Assembly: GCF_020707215.1 (NCBI RefSeq)
Contig: NZ_JAJFET010000001.1
Location: 248,001-312,000 of the forward strand
DNA from: Sphingomonas sp. PL-96
Lineage (GTDB): Bacteria; Pseudomonadota; Alphaproteobacteria; Sphingomonadales; Sphingomonadaceae
Reading direction: 5' to 3'
Length of the DNA stretch: 64,000 nt
Part shown: one piece after another, positions 45,187 through 54,282 of the stretch
How positions within the stretch are numbered: position 1 is the first letter of the stretch
Layout: each line of letters starts with the position of its first letter
Made by a program: the position numbers and the translations under genes
The notes under the pieces: model-generated
What the model was told of the DNA's origin: nothing
What the model saw: the letters and a program-made list of their open reading frames with translations, nothing else
Database searches by the model: none

Positions 45187-46094
45187 GCGACGCGCGCCTC
45201 GACACTGCGTTGCCGCCGGTCGCGGGCAAGGTCGAGCCCAACGGCTCGCTCGCAGACTTCATCTGGTTCCGGACCGGCGGGCCGGCCGAATGGCTGGTGC
45301 GTCCCGACACGGTCGAGGCGCTGGCGGGGCTGCTCGCCGACCTTGATCCGCATGTGCCGGTGCTGCCGGTCGGGGTCGGCTCCAACCTGATCGTGCGCGA
45401 CGGCGGCGTGCCGGGGGTGGTCGTCCGCCTGCCCAAGGCGATGGCGCGCGTGTCCGTCGAACCCGGCAATCGCGTGCGGGCAGGGGCCGGGGCGATGGGC
45501 ATCACCGTCGCTTCGGCGGCGCGCGACGCGGGCATCGCCGGCCTTGAGTTCCTGCGCGGCATCCCCGGTACGATCGGCGGCGCGGCGCGCATGAACGCCG
45601 GCGCTTATGGCCGCGACACCAGCGACATCCTGGTCGAGGCCACCGTCGTCACGCGCGCCGGTGCGATCGAAACCTGGTCTGCCGAGCGGCTGGGCTACAC
45701 CTATCGCCATTCCGAACTGCCGGCAGGCGCCGTGGTGGTCGAGGCGGTGTTCGCGGGCACGCCGGGCGACCCGGCCGCGATCGGCGCCGAGATGGACCGC
45801 ATCGCCGCTGAGCGCGAAGCCTCCCAGCCGCTGCGCAGCCGCACCGGCGGCTCGACCTTCAAGAACCCGGACGGGCACAAGGCCTGGGCGCTGATCGACG
45901 CTGCCGGCTGCCGGGGCCTGCGCCGCGGCGACGCGCAGGTCAGCGAAAAGCACTGCAACTTCCTCCTTAATCTGGGGTCCGCCAGCAGCGCTGAGATCGA
46001 GGCGCTGGGCGAGGAAGTGCGCGCGCGCGTAAAGGCCCATTCCGGCGTCGAGCTGGAATGGGAGATCCAGCGCGTGGGGCGGGCGGAGCGATGA
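45183..46094 (+). CDS. murB: UDP-N-acetylenolpyruvoylglucosamine reductase MurB
   Basis: A 303-residue FAD enzyme reducing the enolpyruvyl group to make UDP-MurNAc. FAD-binding blocks FRTGGPAEWLVRP, VGVGSNLIVRDGG and LRGIPGTIGGAARMNAGAYG are present; later RTGGSTFKNPDG includes the catalytic Ser. The GTG at 45183 overlaps the stop of the small gene before it; the longer open frame upstream is an artefact. Confidence 0.95.
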   Translation: MSDARLDTALPPVAGKVEPNGSLADFIWFRTGGPAEWLVRPDTVEALAGLLADLDPHVPVLPVGVGSNLIVRDGGVPGVVVRLPKAMARVSVEPGNRVRAGAGAMGITVASAARDAGIAGLEFLRGIPGTIGGAARMNAGAYGRDTSDILVEATVVTRAGAIETWSAERLGYTYRHSELPAGAVVVEAVFAGTPGDPAAIGAEMDRIAAEREASQPLRSRTGGSTFKNPDGHKAWALIDAAGCRGLRRGDAQVSEKHCNFLLNLGSASSAEIEALGEEVRARVKAHSGVELEWEIQRVGRAER

Positions 46095-46129
46095 AGATGT
46101 TGGCCATGAGCCGTGGAGTGATCCTGTGA
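46091..46129 (+). CDS. Possible 12-codon coupling peptide between murB and ddl
   Basis: ATG overlaps the murB TGA (ATGA) and the frame MKMLAMSRGVIL ends with a TGA that overlaps the ddl GTG (GTGA). It would bridge the only non-overlapping gap in this part of the operon and keep ribosomes moving into ddl. It is too short to have recognisable homology, so translation is unproven. Confidence 0.3.
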   Translation: MKMLAMSRGVIL

Positions 46130-47067
46130 CCGAGCGTACCCTCCACATCGCCGTGCTGATGGGCGGCTGGTCCTCCGAGCGTCCGGTATCGCTGATGTCG
46201 GGGGCTGGCGTTGCCGATGCGCTCGAATCGTTCGGCCACCGCGTCACCCGGATCGACATGGACCGCGACGTCGCGCTGCGCCTTGCGGAGGTGAAGCCCG
46301 ATGTGGTGTTCAACGCGCTCCACGGCGCGCCGGGTGAAGACGGCACGGTGCAGGGCATGCTCGACCTGATGGGGCTGCCCTATACCCACTCGGGCCTCGC
46401 CACCTCGGTGATCGCGATCGACAAGCAACTGACCAAGCAGGCGCTGGTCCCGCACGGCATCCCGATGCCCGGCGGCCGCATCGTCGCCACCGAGGAGCTG
46501 TTCGAGCGCGATCCGCTGCCGCGGCCGTACGTGCTGAAACCGGTCAACGAAGGCTCGTCGGTCGGCGTCGCCATCGTCACGGACGAAGGCAACTATGGAA
46601 ATCCCATCGCTCGCGAGGCGACCGGCCCCTGGCAGGAGTTCGACGAGTTGCTCGCCGAGCCGTTCATCCGTGGGCGGGAGCTCACGACGGCGGTGCTGGG
46701 CGACCGGGCGCTGGGCGTGACCGAGCTTCGCCCCAAGTCCGGCTTCTACGACTTCGACGCCAAGTACACCGAGGGCCTGACGGAGCACGTCTGCCCGGCC
46801 GAGATCCAGGACGAGATCGCCGAGGCGTGCAAGGCGATCGCGGTCGCCGCCCACCAGCGGCTCGGCTGCCGCGGCGCCTCGCGCTCCGACTTCCGCTGGG
46901 ACGATAGCCAGGGCGTCGAGGGCCTGTTCCTGCTGGAGGTCAACACCCAGCCGGGGATGACCCCGCTCAGCCTGGTACCCGAGCAGGCGCGGGCGGTGGG
47001 CATGTCCTATCCGCAGCTGGTGCAGTGGATCGTCGATGAGGCGCTCGCTCACGGAGGCGCACGATGA
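46126..47067 (+). CDS. ddl: D-alanine--D-alanine ligase
   Basis: A 313-residue ATP-grasp ligase making the D-Ala-D-Ala dipeptide used by MurF. Key blocks are VFNALHGAPGEDGTVQGMLD, the lid region YVLKPVNEGSSVGV, and the metal site FLLEVNTQPGMTPLSLVPEQ. GTG start. The ftsQ ATG overlaps its stop. Family members in vancomycin-resistant organisms use a different active-site loop; nothing here suggests D-lactate specificity. Confidence 0.95.
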   Translation: MTERTLHIAVLMGGWSSERPVSLMSGAGVADALESFGHRVTRIDMDRDVALRLAEVKPDVVFNALHGAPGEDGTVQGMLDLMGLPYTHSGLATSVIAIDKQLTKQALVPHGIPMPGGRIVATEELFERDPLPRPYVLKPVNEGSSVGVAIVTDEGNYGNPIAREATGPWQEFDELLAEPFIRGRELTTAVLGDRALGVTELRPKSGFYDFDAKYTEGLTEHVCPAEIQDEIAEACKAIAVAAHQRLGCRGASRSDFRWDDSQGVEGLFLLEVNTQPGMTPLSLVPEQARAVGMSYPQLVQWIVDEALAHGGAR

Positions 47068-48038
47068 GCCGGGCCAGCTCCCGGCGCCCGGCGCCCGCGC
47101 GGACGGTGAAGCCCAAGCGTCGCCCGCAGGCAAAGCGCCAGCGCCGCCCGTCGATCCTCGATCATGCCGTCGCCCGCATGCCCGGCGGCGAGGCGACCGT
47201 TCGCAAGGCCGCTGCCTGGGGCATCACCGCGGCCGTGGGCGGCGCCGCCATCGCACTTGCCGGCTGGCTCGGCGTCTTCGGGCTGGTCGGCACCGCCATG
47301 GCAGAGGGGGTCGGGAGTCTCGGCTTCCGTGTCGCGCAGATCGAGGTGACGGGCCTCAAGCGGATGGACGCGAACTCGGTTTATGCGGTGGCGCTGGACC
47401 AGCGTTCGCGCGCGATGCCGCTGGTGGACCTGAACGGCACCCGCGACCGGCTGCTTGAATATGGCTGGATCGCGGACGCGCGCGTTTCGCGGCGGCTGCC
47501 CGACACGCTGGTGATCGACGTGGTCGAGCGCGATCCCGCAGCCGTCTGGCAGAACAACGGCCAGCTGATGCTGATCGACCACAAGGGCGTGCTGCTGGAC
47601 GAGGTGCCCGCCCACGCGATCCCGCGCCTGCCGCTGGTGATCGGCGAGGGGGCGAACGCGCAGGAGCCGGCCTATCAACGGCTGATCGCTGCCGCACCGG
47701 CGCTGCGCCCGATGGTGAAGGCCGCGACCTGGGTCGGCAATCGCCGCTGGGACCTGCTGTTCCAGTCGGGCGAGACGCTGGTGCTGCCCGAGGGTGAGCA
47801 GGCGGCGGCGAACGCGCTGGTCAAGTTCGCGCAGATGGACGGCACCATGGGTCTGCTTGGCAAGGGCTATGCCCGCTTCGATCTGCGGGATCCCAGCAAG
47901 CTGGTGGTGCGCATGGCGCCCGAAGCGGCAGCGCCGGCCGCAGGCGAGGGGGCACCCGGCAATGATGCGGCGCCGGCACCAGACGCGGGCAGCAACAAAA
48001 CGGGCAGCGTCGATACGGGCGCACGCGGCGTCGTTTAG
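47064..48038 (+). CDS. ftsQ: Cell division protein FtsQ
   Basis: A 324-residue bitopic divisome protein. A strongly basic cytoplasmic head (VKPKRRPQAKRQRRPS) is followed by one membrane helix near residues 50-80. The POTRA domain begins FRVAQIEVTGLKRMDANSVY, then the FtsQ domain (GWIADARVSRRLPDTLVIDV, VLLDEVPAHAIPRLPLV). A Pro/Ala-rich tail of about 35 residues ends the protein. FtsA follows after 11 bases. Confidence 0.92.
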   Translation: MSRASSRRPAPARTVKPKRRPQAKRQRRPSILDHAVARMPGGEATVRKAAAWGITAAVGGAAIALAGWLGVFGLVGTAMAEGVGSLGFRVAQIEVTGLKRMDANSVYAVALDQRSRAMPLVDLNGTRDRLLEYGWIADARVSRRLPDTLVIDVVERDPAAVWQNNGQLMLIDHKGVLLDEVPAHAIPRLPLVIGEGANAQEPAYQRLIAAAPALRPMVKAATWVGNRRWDLLFQSGETLVLPEGEQAAANALVKFAQMDGTMGLLGKGYARFDLRDPSKLVVRMAPEAAAPAAGEGAPGNDAAPAPDAGSNKTGSVDTGARGVV

Positions 48039-48049
48039 GGGGCAGGGCG

Positions 48050-49309
48050 ATGGCTAAGGTGACACCGGAAGGACTGATTACCGCACTCGACATCGGATCG
48101 TCGAAAGTGTCGGCGCTGATCGCGCAAAAGGGCGACGGCGGCGAGCTGGTGGTACTCGGCACCGGCCAGCGTGAGAGCCGGGGCGTCAAGCGCGGCTATA
48201 TCGCCGACATGCGCGCGACCGAGACTGCGGTGCGCGAGGCGGTGGAACAGGCCGAACGCATCGCCGGCCTCAACATCGAGGATGTGTGGGTCAGCTTCTC
48301 GGCCGGCGGGCTGCTGTCGGACATCGTCAAGCTGGAAGTCGACCTGGGCGGCCACCGCGTCGAGCAGTCGGACGTCGACGCGCTGCTGAAGGCCGGGCGC
48401 AATGCCATCGACCCCGGCGCGCTGATGGTCATGCATGCCCAACCGATGCGCTATTCGCTCGATGGCCTGGGCGGGGTGCGCGACCCGATGGGGCTGCATG
48501 CCGATCGTCTGGGCGTCGAGATCCACGTGGTCGCGACCGAAGGCTCGCCGGTCCGCAACCTCGACCTGTGCGTCCGCTCGGCGCATCTGAATGTGAAGTC
48601 GATCGTCGCAGCTCCCGTCGCGACCGGCCTCGCCTGCCTGTCCGAGGAAGAGCGCGAGTTGGGTGTGGCGCTGGTCGAGATCGGCGCGGGCGTCACCAAC
48701 GTGTCGGTGTTCGCCAATGGCGTGCTGACCGGCCTCGCCTCCATCTCGATGGGGGCGGCCGACATCACCGACGACGTCGCCTCCGCCTTTGGCACCGGCC
48801 GCAACCAGGCGGAGCGGCTGAAGTGCTTCTACGGCTCGGCCAACATGAGCCCGCGCGACAACCACGACATGATCGACGTGGCGCCGGTGCGTCCCGACGA
48901 GGATGCCGAGGGGACGCGCATCACCCGGGCGCAGCTGATCGCGGTGATCCGCCAGCGGCTCGACCGGCTGATGGCGGAAATCCAGAAGGAGCTGCGCAAG
49001 CTCCACTTCGACGATCCAGTCGGGCGGCAGGTGGTGCTCACCGGCGGCGGTGCGGAGCTGAAGGGCATTGCCGATTATGCGCAGCAGGCGCTGGGCCGGA
49101 CGGTGCGGGTCGGGCGCGCGCGCGGGCTGACCGCGCTGCCGGAGGCGCATGCCGGCCCTGGCTTTGCGACGCTCGCCGGCCTTGCGATGTTTGCGGCGTC
49201 CGATCCGGTCGACCTTCGGGCGATCCAGCCGACGCACCAGGTGGTGACGCGGCCCAGCCCGATGGCGATGTTGCAGCGTTTGATGGCCGCCTTTCGGACC
49301 AACTACTGA
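48050..49309 (+). CDS. ftsA: Cell division protein FtsA
   Basis: A 419-residue actin-like ATPase that anchors FtsZ to the membrane and recruits the divisome. The first phosphate loop is ALDIGSSKVSALIAQ; the SHS2 (1C) insertion follows near residues 80-165; GAGVTNVSVFANG and VVLTGGGAELKGIADYAQQA are the other nucleotide loops. The amphipathic membrane-targeting helix is the C-terminal MAMLQRLMAAFRTNY. SD AGGGCG precedes the ATG. Confidence 0.95.
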   Translation: MAKVTPEGLITALDIGSSKVSALIAQKGDGGELVVLGTGQRESRGVKRGYIADMRATETAVREAVEQAERIAGLNIEDVWVSFSAGGLLSDIVKLEVDLGGHRVEQSDVDALLKAGRNAIDPGALMVMHAQPMRYSLDGLGGVRDPMGLHADRLGVEIHVVATEGSPVRNLDLCVRSAHLNVKSIVAAPVATGLACLSEEERELGVALVEIGAGVTNVSVFANGVLTGLASISMGAADITDDVASAFGTGRNQAERLKCFYGSANMSPRDNHDMIDVAPVRPDEDAEGTRITRAQLIAVIRQRLDRLMAEIQKELRKLHFDDPVGRQVVLTGGGAELKGIADYAQQALGRTVRVGRARGLTALPEAHAGPGFATLAGLAMFAASDPVDLRAIQPTHQVVTRPSPMAMLQRLMAAFRTNY

Positions 49310-49421
49310 GAATTCGCCACAGATGGTGGCAAACGGGGCTAGAGTCCCCCAAGCCGTTGGTGCAGAAGAAACTACATAGGCGGTTGCCGGCCATCGGTCG
49401 GCCCGCTTCGGGAGATCAGGA

Positions 49422-50909
49422 ATGAGCATCGAATTTCTTCCGCCGGACCTCGACGATCTGACGCCGCGCATTTCGGTGATTGGCGTCGGCGGGGCGGGCG
49501 GCAACGCCATCGCGAACATGATCCGCGCCGACGTGCAGGGCGTGGAGTTCCTGGTCGCCAATACCGACGCGCAGGCATTGAAGCAGTCCGACGCGCCGCA
49601 GCGCATCCAGCTGGGCGTCAAGATCACGCAAGGATTGGGCGCCGGCAGCCGGCCCGAGATCGGCCGCGCGGCGGCGGAAGAGACGATCGAGCAGGTGCAG
49701 GAAGCGCTCCAGGGTGCGCACATGTGCTTCATCGCAGCCGGCATGGGCGGCGGCACCGGCACCGGTGCAGCGCCGGTGATCGCCAAGGCGGCGCGCGAGA
49801 TGGGCATTCTGACCGTCGGCGTCGTGACCAAGCCCTTCTCGTTCGAGGGCAAGAAGCGCGCCCGCTCGGCCGATGCCGGGATCGAGGAGCTTCAGAAGTA
49901 CGTCGACACGCTGATCGTCATCCCGAACCAGAACCTGTTCCTAATCGCCAACGCCAACACGACCTTCAAGCAGGCGTTCGAAATGGCGGACGAGGTGCTG
50001 CAGCAGGGCGTGCGCGGCATCACCGACCTGATGGTCATGCCCGGCCTCATCAACCTCGACTTCGCCGACGTCCGCTCGGTGATGCAGGAGATGGGCAAGG
50101 CGATGATGGGCACCGGCGAGGCCGAGGGCGACAGCCGCGCCATCGAAGCTGCGCAAAAGGCGATCGCCAACCCGCTGCTCGACGGCGTGTCGCTGAACGG
50201 CGCCAAGGGCGTGATCGTCTCGATCACCGGCGGCGACGACATGCGCCTGCTCGAGGTGGACGAGGCCGCGAACCACATCCGCGAGCTGGTCGACGACGAT
50301 GCCAACATCATCTGGGGTTCGGCGTTCAATCCGGAGCTCGAAGGCAAGATCCGCGTCTCGGTGGTCGCCACCGGCATAGAGGCAAGCTCGCCCGCGCAGC
50401 AGGCGGCGGCAGCCGTCGCAGCCGAGCCTGCGCGCACCTCCTTCTCGTTTGGCGGCAGCCGTCGCCCGGCCGCGCCGAGCGAGCCGCAGGCGGTGGAGGC
50501 TCCGGCCCCGGCGCCGGTTGCGCCTGCTCCCGTGCCGCAGGCAGCTGCACCGCAGGGCGCTTCCGCGCCGCAGCCCACCCCGGCGCCCCAGCCCGCGCCG
50601 GCACCCCAGGCCGTGGACGAGGACGAGCTGGTGCTCGGTGCCGACACGATGGTGCCGCAGCAGGCAGCACCGGCCCCTGCGCCCAAGCCGTCGGCCGACG
50701 AGCCGCGCCCCGGGTTCGAGGCACGCCGTCGCTGGCTGACGCCGGGCGCCGATGCCCCGGCCGAGGAGCAGGGCGCTGGCCGCAGCCGCCCGGGCGGCAC
50801 GCTGTTCGAGCGGATGGCGAATGCCGGCCGTGCTCCGGCACGGGGCGACGAGACGGCCAAGGAGCCGCTCGACATCCCGCGCTTCCTGCACCGCCAGAAC
50901 AACCAGTAA
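49422..50909 (+). CDS. ftsZ: Cell division protein FtsZ
   Basis: A 495-residue tubulin-like GTPase forming the Z ring. The GTP loop [10 protein letters not shown] starts at residue 109, and the T7 loop region is [19 protein letters not shown]. After about residue 330 comes a long Ala/Pro/Gln linker of roughly 150 residues, then the conserved C-terminal peptide [10 protein letters not shown] that binds FtsA. The 112-base gap after ftsA can hold a separate promoter; an SD-like GGAGATCAGGA precedes the ATG. One GANTC site (GAGTC at 49342) lies in the leader. Confidence 0.97.
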   Translation: MSIEFLPPDLDDLTPRISVIGVGGAGGNAIANMIRADVQGVEFLVANTDAQALKQSDAPQRIQLGVKITQGLGAGSRPEIGRAAAEETIEQVQEALQGAHMCFIAAGMGGGTGTGAAPVIAKAAREMGILTVGVVTKPFSFEGKKRARSADAGIEELQKYVDTLIVIPNQNLFLIANANTTFKQAFEMADEVLQQGVRGITDLMVMPGLINLDFADVRSVMQEMGKAMMGTGEAEGDSRAIEAAQKAIANPLLDGVSLNGAKGVIVSITGGDDMRLLEVDEAANHIRELVDDDANIIWGSAFNPELEGKIRVSVVATGIEASSPAQQAAAAVAAEPARTSFSFGGSRRPAAPSEPQAVEAPAPAPVAPAPVPQAAAPQGASAPQPTPAPQPAPAPQAVDEDELVLGADTMVPQQAAPAPAPKPSADEPRPGFEARRRWLTPGADAPAEEQGAGRSRPGGTLFERMANAGRAPARGDETAKEPLDIPRFLHRQNNQ

Positions 50910-50915
50910 TGCCGC

Positions 50916-50946
50916 TGGCCGGGCGTTCCGTGTGAACGTCCGGCCA
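50916..50946 (+). terminator. Strong hairpin after ftsZ
   Basis: A 13-base stem (TGGCCGGGCGTTC with GAACGTCCGGCCA, one G-T pair) over CGTGT, six bases after the ftsZ stop. No T run follows, so it may be a Rho-independent terminator of weak type or a 3'-end stabiliser closing the dcw transcript. Confidence 0.6.
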
Positions 50947-51047
50947 CACCGCCTCCCGCGGTTCGTCCCTCGGGAGCATCGTCTGGTCGCCCGATGCGTC
51001 GCGCGCAACTTCCGTCTCCCGCTCGCGCCTCTAAGGTGGCCACACCC

Positions 51048-52943
51048 ATGAATCGTTTCCCGAGCATCGGGCGCGGGGCGTTGCTGGCAACGCTGCTCGT
51101 CGCCTCCACCCCGGCCCTCGCGCAGGCGATCGTCCAGCAGCCGACGCCCAACGCCGACCGGCTTTCCGCTCAAATGCGGATCCTGGCCACCAGCCCCAAT
51201 GACATCGCCGCGCTGATCGAGGCGGGACGGCTGAGCACGCGGCTGGGCGATCCGGAGGCTGCCGTCCAGTTCTTCGCGCGCGCCGACAAGGTGGTGCCGG
51301 GCGACGCTCGCGTGATGGCCGGACGTGCCTCCGCGCTGCTCGCGATGGAGCGGCCCGGCGAAGCGCTGCGCCTTTTCACCGCGGCCGAGCGCGCCGGGAT
51401 GCCGGTCAGCACCTTCGCGGCCGACCGGGGGCTCGCCTATGACCTGCTCGGCTACCCGACCAATGCCCAGCGCGACTATCGGCTCGCGCTCGCGAACGAG
51501 CAGGACGATGAGGTGACCCGTCGCCTGGCACTGTCGCTCGGCATCACCGGCGATGTGCGCGCGGCCAACCAGCTGCTCGACCCGCTGCTGCGCCAGAACG
51601 ACCGCCCAGCCTGGCGCGCCCATGCCTGTGTGCTGGCGATGCAGGGCGATGCGGCCGGTGCGGACCGGATCGCCGCGACCATGTTGCCGGGGTTCGGCGC
51701 GCAGTTGGCGCCCTTCTTCCGTCGCCTCCAGTCGCTGTCGCCGGCGGATCGCGCCTTTGCGGTGCATTTCGGCCGGCTGGGGAGCACGCCCGCCCGCCTC
51801 GCCGACGCGCGGCTCGCACCGCCGATTACGCCGGCCCCGCGCGCGCAGGCACCCGTCGCGGTGGCCGCAGTCGTGGCGCAGCCTGCGCAGCCGACGCGCA
51901 AGCTTTCGGCACGCGAACGCCGCGCCGCCCGGCGCGAAATCGAGGCTCGCCAGCGCGAGGCCGAACTCGCCGCCGCGCGCAAGGCGGAGGCCGATCGCGT
52001 GGCGCAGGTCGCCGAAGCCGCCCGTGCGGCGGAGGCGGCCCGCGCCGCGGAAGCCGCCCGGCTTGCTGAGGCCGCGCGCGTTGCCGCCGCCACCCGCGCC
52101 GCCCAGGATGCTGCTGCCGAAGCCGCACGGCGCGAGCATGCCGAGCGGCTCGCCCAAGCCGCACGGGCGGCAGAGGCTGCGCGGGTCGCGGAGGCGCAGC
52201 GTCTGGCCGAAGCGGCACGGCTCGCCGATGCGCAGCGCGCGGCGGTTGCGGCCGAGGCCCAGGAGGCGCGCAGTGTCGCTGCCGCCGCCCCCGTGCCCGC
52301 GGCAGCAGCGCCCACCCCGCCCGCGCCTGCGCGGAGCGATGCCGCGGCGACCGCGACCGACACCACGCTGGCGACGATCATCCGCAACCTGACGATCCCG
52401 GCGACCGAACTCGGCGTCCGCCCGCCGCCGTCGGCGGCTCCGGCGCCGGCTGCACCGGTCGCGACCGCGCCTGTCGAGCCCGAGCCAAGTGCTCGCGAGC
52501 GGGAAGCCGCGGACAAGGCGGCTAGGGACAAGGCGGCCGCGGACCGGGCCGCAAAGGACAAGGCAGCCGCGGACAAGGCGGCAAAGGACAAGGCCACGAA
52601 GGCTACGGCCGCCAAGAAGGCCGCCGCCGAAAAGGCCGCCAAGGCAAAGGCCAAGCTCGATCCCGCCAAGCAGGAACCCGCGCGCCAGTGGGTGCAGGTG
52701 GCGGGCGGGGCCAACAAGGCGGACTTGCCCAAGGCCTATCGCGCGCTTTCGACCAAGTCGGCGGCGCTCAAGGGACGCTCGACCTGGACCGCACCGCTGC
52801 GCGCCACCAACCGGCTGCTGGTGGGGCCGTTCAAGACTGACGGCGAGGCGCAGGCATTCGTCAACACGCTCGCCAAGCAGGGGCTGTCCGCCTTTGTCTG
52901 GAGCAGCGAGCCCGGACAGAAGATCGAGCAGCTTCCCAAGTGA
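51048..52943 (+). CDS. Exported TPR protein with TolA-like helical region and C-terminal SPOR domain
   Basis: A 631-residue envelope protein. Signal peptide [20 protein letters not shown] ends near ALAQ. Residues about 30-270 look like TPR repeats ([40 protein letters not shown]). Residues about 300-430 are a long alanine-rich charged helix built from [21 protein letters not shown] units, and a second Lys/Ala/Asp run ([15 protein letters not shown]) spans about 500-550. The last 75 residues form a SPOR domain ([34 protein letters not shown]), which in known proteins binds denuded septal glycan. Position after ftsZ supports a division role, which is inferred. Confidence 0.85.
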   Translation: MNRFPSIGRGALLATLLVASTPALAQAIVQQPTPNADRLSAQMRILATSPNDIAALIEAGRLSTRLGDPEAAVQFFARADKVVPGDARVMAGRASALLAMERPGEALRLFTAAERAGMPVSTFAADRGLAYDLLGYPTNAQRDYRLALANEQDDEVTRRLALSLGITGDVRAANQLLDPLLRQNDRPAWRAHACVLAMQGDAAGADRIAATMLPGFGAQLAPFFRRLQSLSPADRAFAVHFGRLGSTPARLADARLAPPITPAPRAQAPVAVAAVVAQPAQPTRKLSARERRAARREIEARQREAELAAARKAEADRVAQVAEAARAAEAARAAEAARLAEAARVAAATRAAQDAAAEAARREHAERLAQAARAAEAARVAEAQRLAEAARLADAQRAAVAAEAQEARSVAAAAPVPAAAAPTPPAPARSDAAATATDTTLATIIRNLTIPATELGVRPPPSAAPAPAAPVATAPVEPEPSAREREAADKAARDKAAADRAAKDKAAADKAAKDKATKATAAKKAAAEKAAKAKAKLDPAKQEPARQWVQVAGGANKADLPKAYRALSTKSAALKGRSTWTAPLRATNRLLVGPFKTDGEAQAFVNTLAKQGLSAFVWSSEPGQKIEQLPK

Positions 52944-54109
52944 CCAGACATCAAGCGCCCTGGGCGGCGGATCCGCACGCGCATGGGGGACGGCTGCACA
53001 GCGAGGGCAGCGAAACGACTCGCGGTCCGCGCGACGCATTCCAGCGCGACCGCGACCGCATCATCCATTCGATCAGCTTCCGGCGCCTGCGTCACAAGAC
53101 GCAGGTGTTCATGGCGCCCGACGGCGACCATTTCCGGGTGCGGCTGACTCACAGCCTGGAAGTCGCGCAGATCGGCCGCGCCATCGCCCGCGCGCTGGGG
53201 CTGAACGAGGACCTGACCGAAGCCTTGTGCCTGGCGCACGACATCGGCCACCCGCCGTTCGGCCATGCCGGCGAGGATGCGCTCAAGGACGCGCTGATGG
53301 CCGCGGGCGGCTTCGACCACAACGGCCATACGCTTCGCACCCTGACGCTGCTCGACAGCCCCTATCCGCGCTGGCGCGGGCTGAACCTCACTTGGGACAC
53401 GCTGGAGGGCCTTGCCAAGCACAACGGCCCGATCCTTCGGCCCGGCTGGGCACTGGCGGAGGCGGATGCCGCCTTTGCGCTGCGTCTGGGCGAATGGTCT
53501 TCGCTGGAGGCGCAGGTCGCCGCGCTCGCCGACGATATCGCGTACGACAACCACGACATCGACGACGGCCTGCGCGCCGGCCTGCTGACCTTCGAGCAGA
53601 TGCTGGGCGTCCCGATCGTGGCCGAACGCTGGGACGAGGTGCGCGCGCAGTTTCCGGACACCGCCGCCGATCGCCTGGTGGGCGAGCTGATCCGCGCGCA
53701 GATCGGCGCGATGGTCAACGACCTGATCGGCGAAACCCGTCGCCGCATCGCCGATGCGGGCGTCGAGACGGTCGCCGACGTGCGCGCCTGCGGCCGCTGC
53801 CTGGTCGGCTTCTCCGACCAGGTGCGCGACCAGGAACGCACGCTGAAGCGCTTCATGTACGCCAACCTCTATCATCATCCCTCGCAGCTCGCCGCCGCGG
53901 ATGCCGCGCGTACGGTGGTGACGGGGCTGTTCGCCGCCTATCGCGACGAGCCGGCGCTGCTGCCCGACGGCTGGGGCGCCGACCTGCCTTCGGACGAGCC
54001 CGGCCGCAGCCGCCACATCGCCGACTTCATCGCCGGCATGACCGACCGCTTCGCCATCGCCCGCTATCGCGAGCTGGTGGGCGAGGTGAGCCTGCCCGAA
54101 GGGTTCTGA
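52940..54109 (+). CDS. dgt: Deoxyguanosinetriphosphate triphosphohydrolase-like protein (HD domain)
   Basis: A 389-residue dNTPase-type HD phosphohydrolase, predicted to split dNTPs into nucleoside and triphosphate. The head [20 protein letters not shown] and HKTQVFM are family signatures; metal ligands are His in [12 protein letters not shown] and His-Asp in [16 protein letters not shown], with a later Asp in [16 protein letters not shown] start overlaps the SPOR protein stop. Length fits the shorter dGTPase-like class, whose substrate range varies. Confidence 0.92.
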   Translation: MTRHQAPWAADPHAHGGRLHSEGSETTRGPRDAFQRDRDRIIHSISFRRLRHKTQVFMAPDGDHFRVRLTHSLEVAQIGRAIARALGLNEDLTEALCLAHDIGHPPFGHAGEDALKDALMAAGGFDHNGHTLRTLTLLDSPYPRWRGLNLTWDTLEGLAKHNGPILRPGWALAEADAAFALRLGEWSSLEAQVAALADDIAYDNHDIDDGLRAGLLTFEQMLGVPIVAERWDEVRAQFPDTAADRLVGELIRAQIGAMVNDLIGETRRRIADAGVETVADVRACGRCLVGFSDQVRDQERTLKRFMYANLYHHPSQLAAADAARTVVTGLFAAYRDEPALLPDGWGADLPSDEPGRSRHIADFIAGMTDRFAIARYRELVGEVSLPEGF

Positions 54110-54120
54110 CGCGCCAGGAA

Positions 54121-54149
54121 CCCTGGGCTCCCGCCTGCACGGGAGCACG
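54121..54149. repeat. REP-like palindromic repeat, single copy
   Basis: Begins CCCTGGGCTCCCG and forms GCTCCCG/CGGGAGC over a six-base loop, followed by CACG. The right arm of the paired element at 61161-61189 has the same layout and flanking bases. Located 11 bases after the dGTPase-like gene. Confidence 0.6.
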
Positions 54150-54282
54150 AAGAGGGCGGGGCGGGAGCACTGCGGCACCCGTGCAACTCCAATCGCCCGC
54201 AAGGCGACTTTCCTCAGGATGACGGTTCAAGCGAGCCGAAAACTGCTCTACAGCCGCCCCTGATTTCACGACCGGGACGCCC

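Noticed and set aside
52000..52640. Repeated units suggesting a CRISPR array or tandem DNA repeat
   Set aside because: The periodicity is that of alanine-rich helical codons inside an open frame, with no uniform repeat/spacer structure.
49941..53039. 1032-codon minus-strand frame across ftsZ and the SPOR gene
   Set aside because: Antisense shadow; low-complexity Arg/Gly/His composition, and the plus strand encodes unmistakable FtsZ and SPOR proteins.
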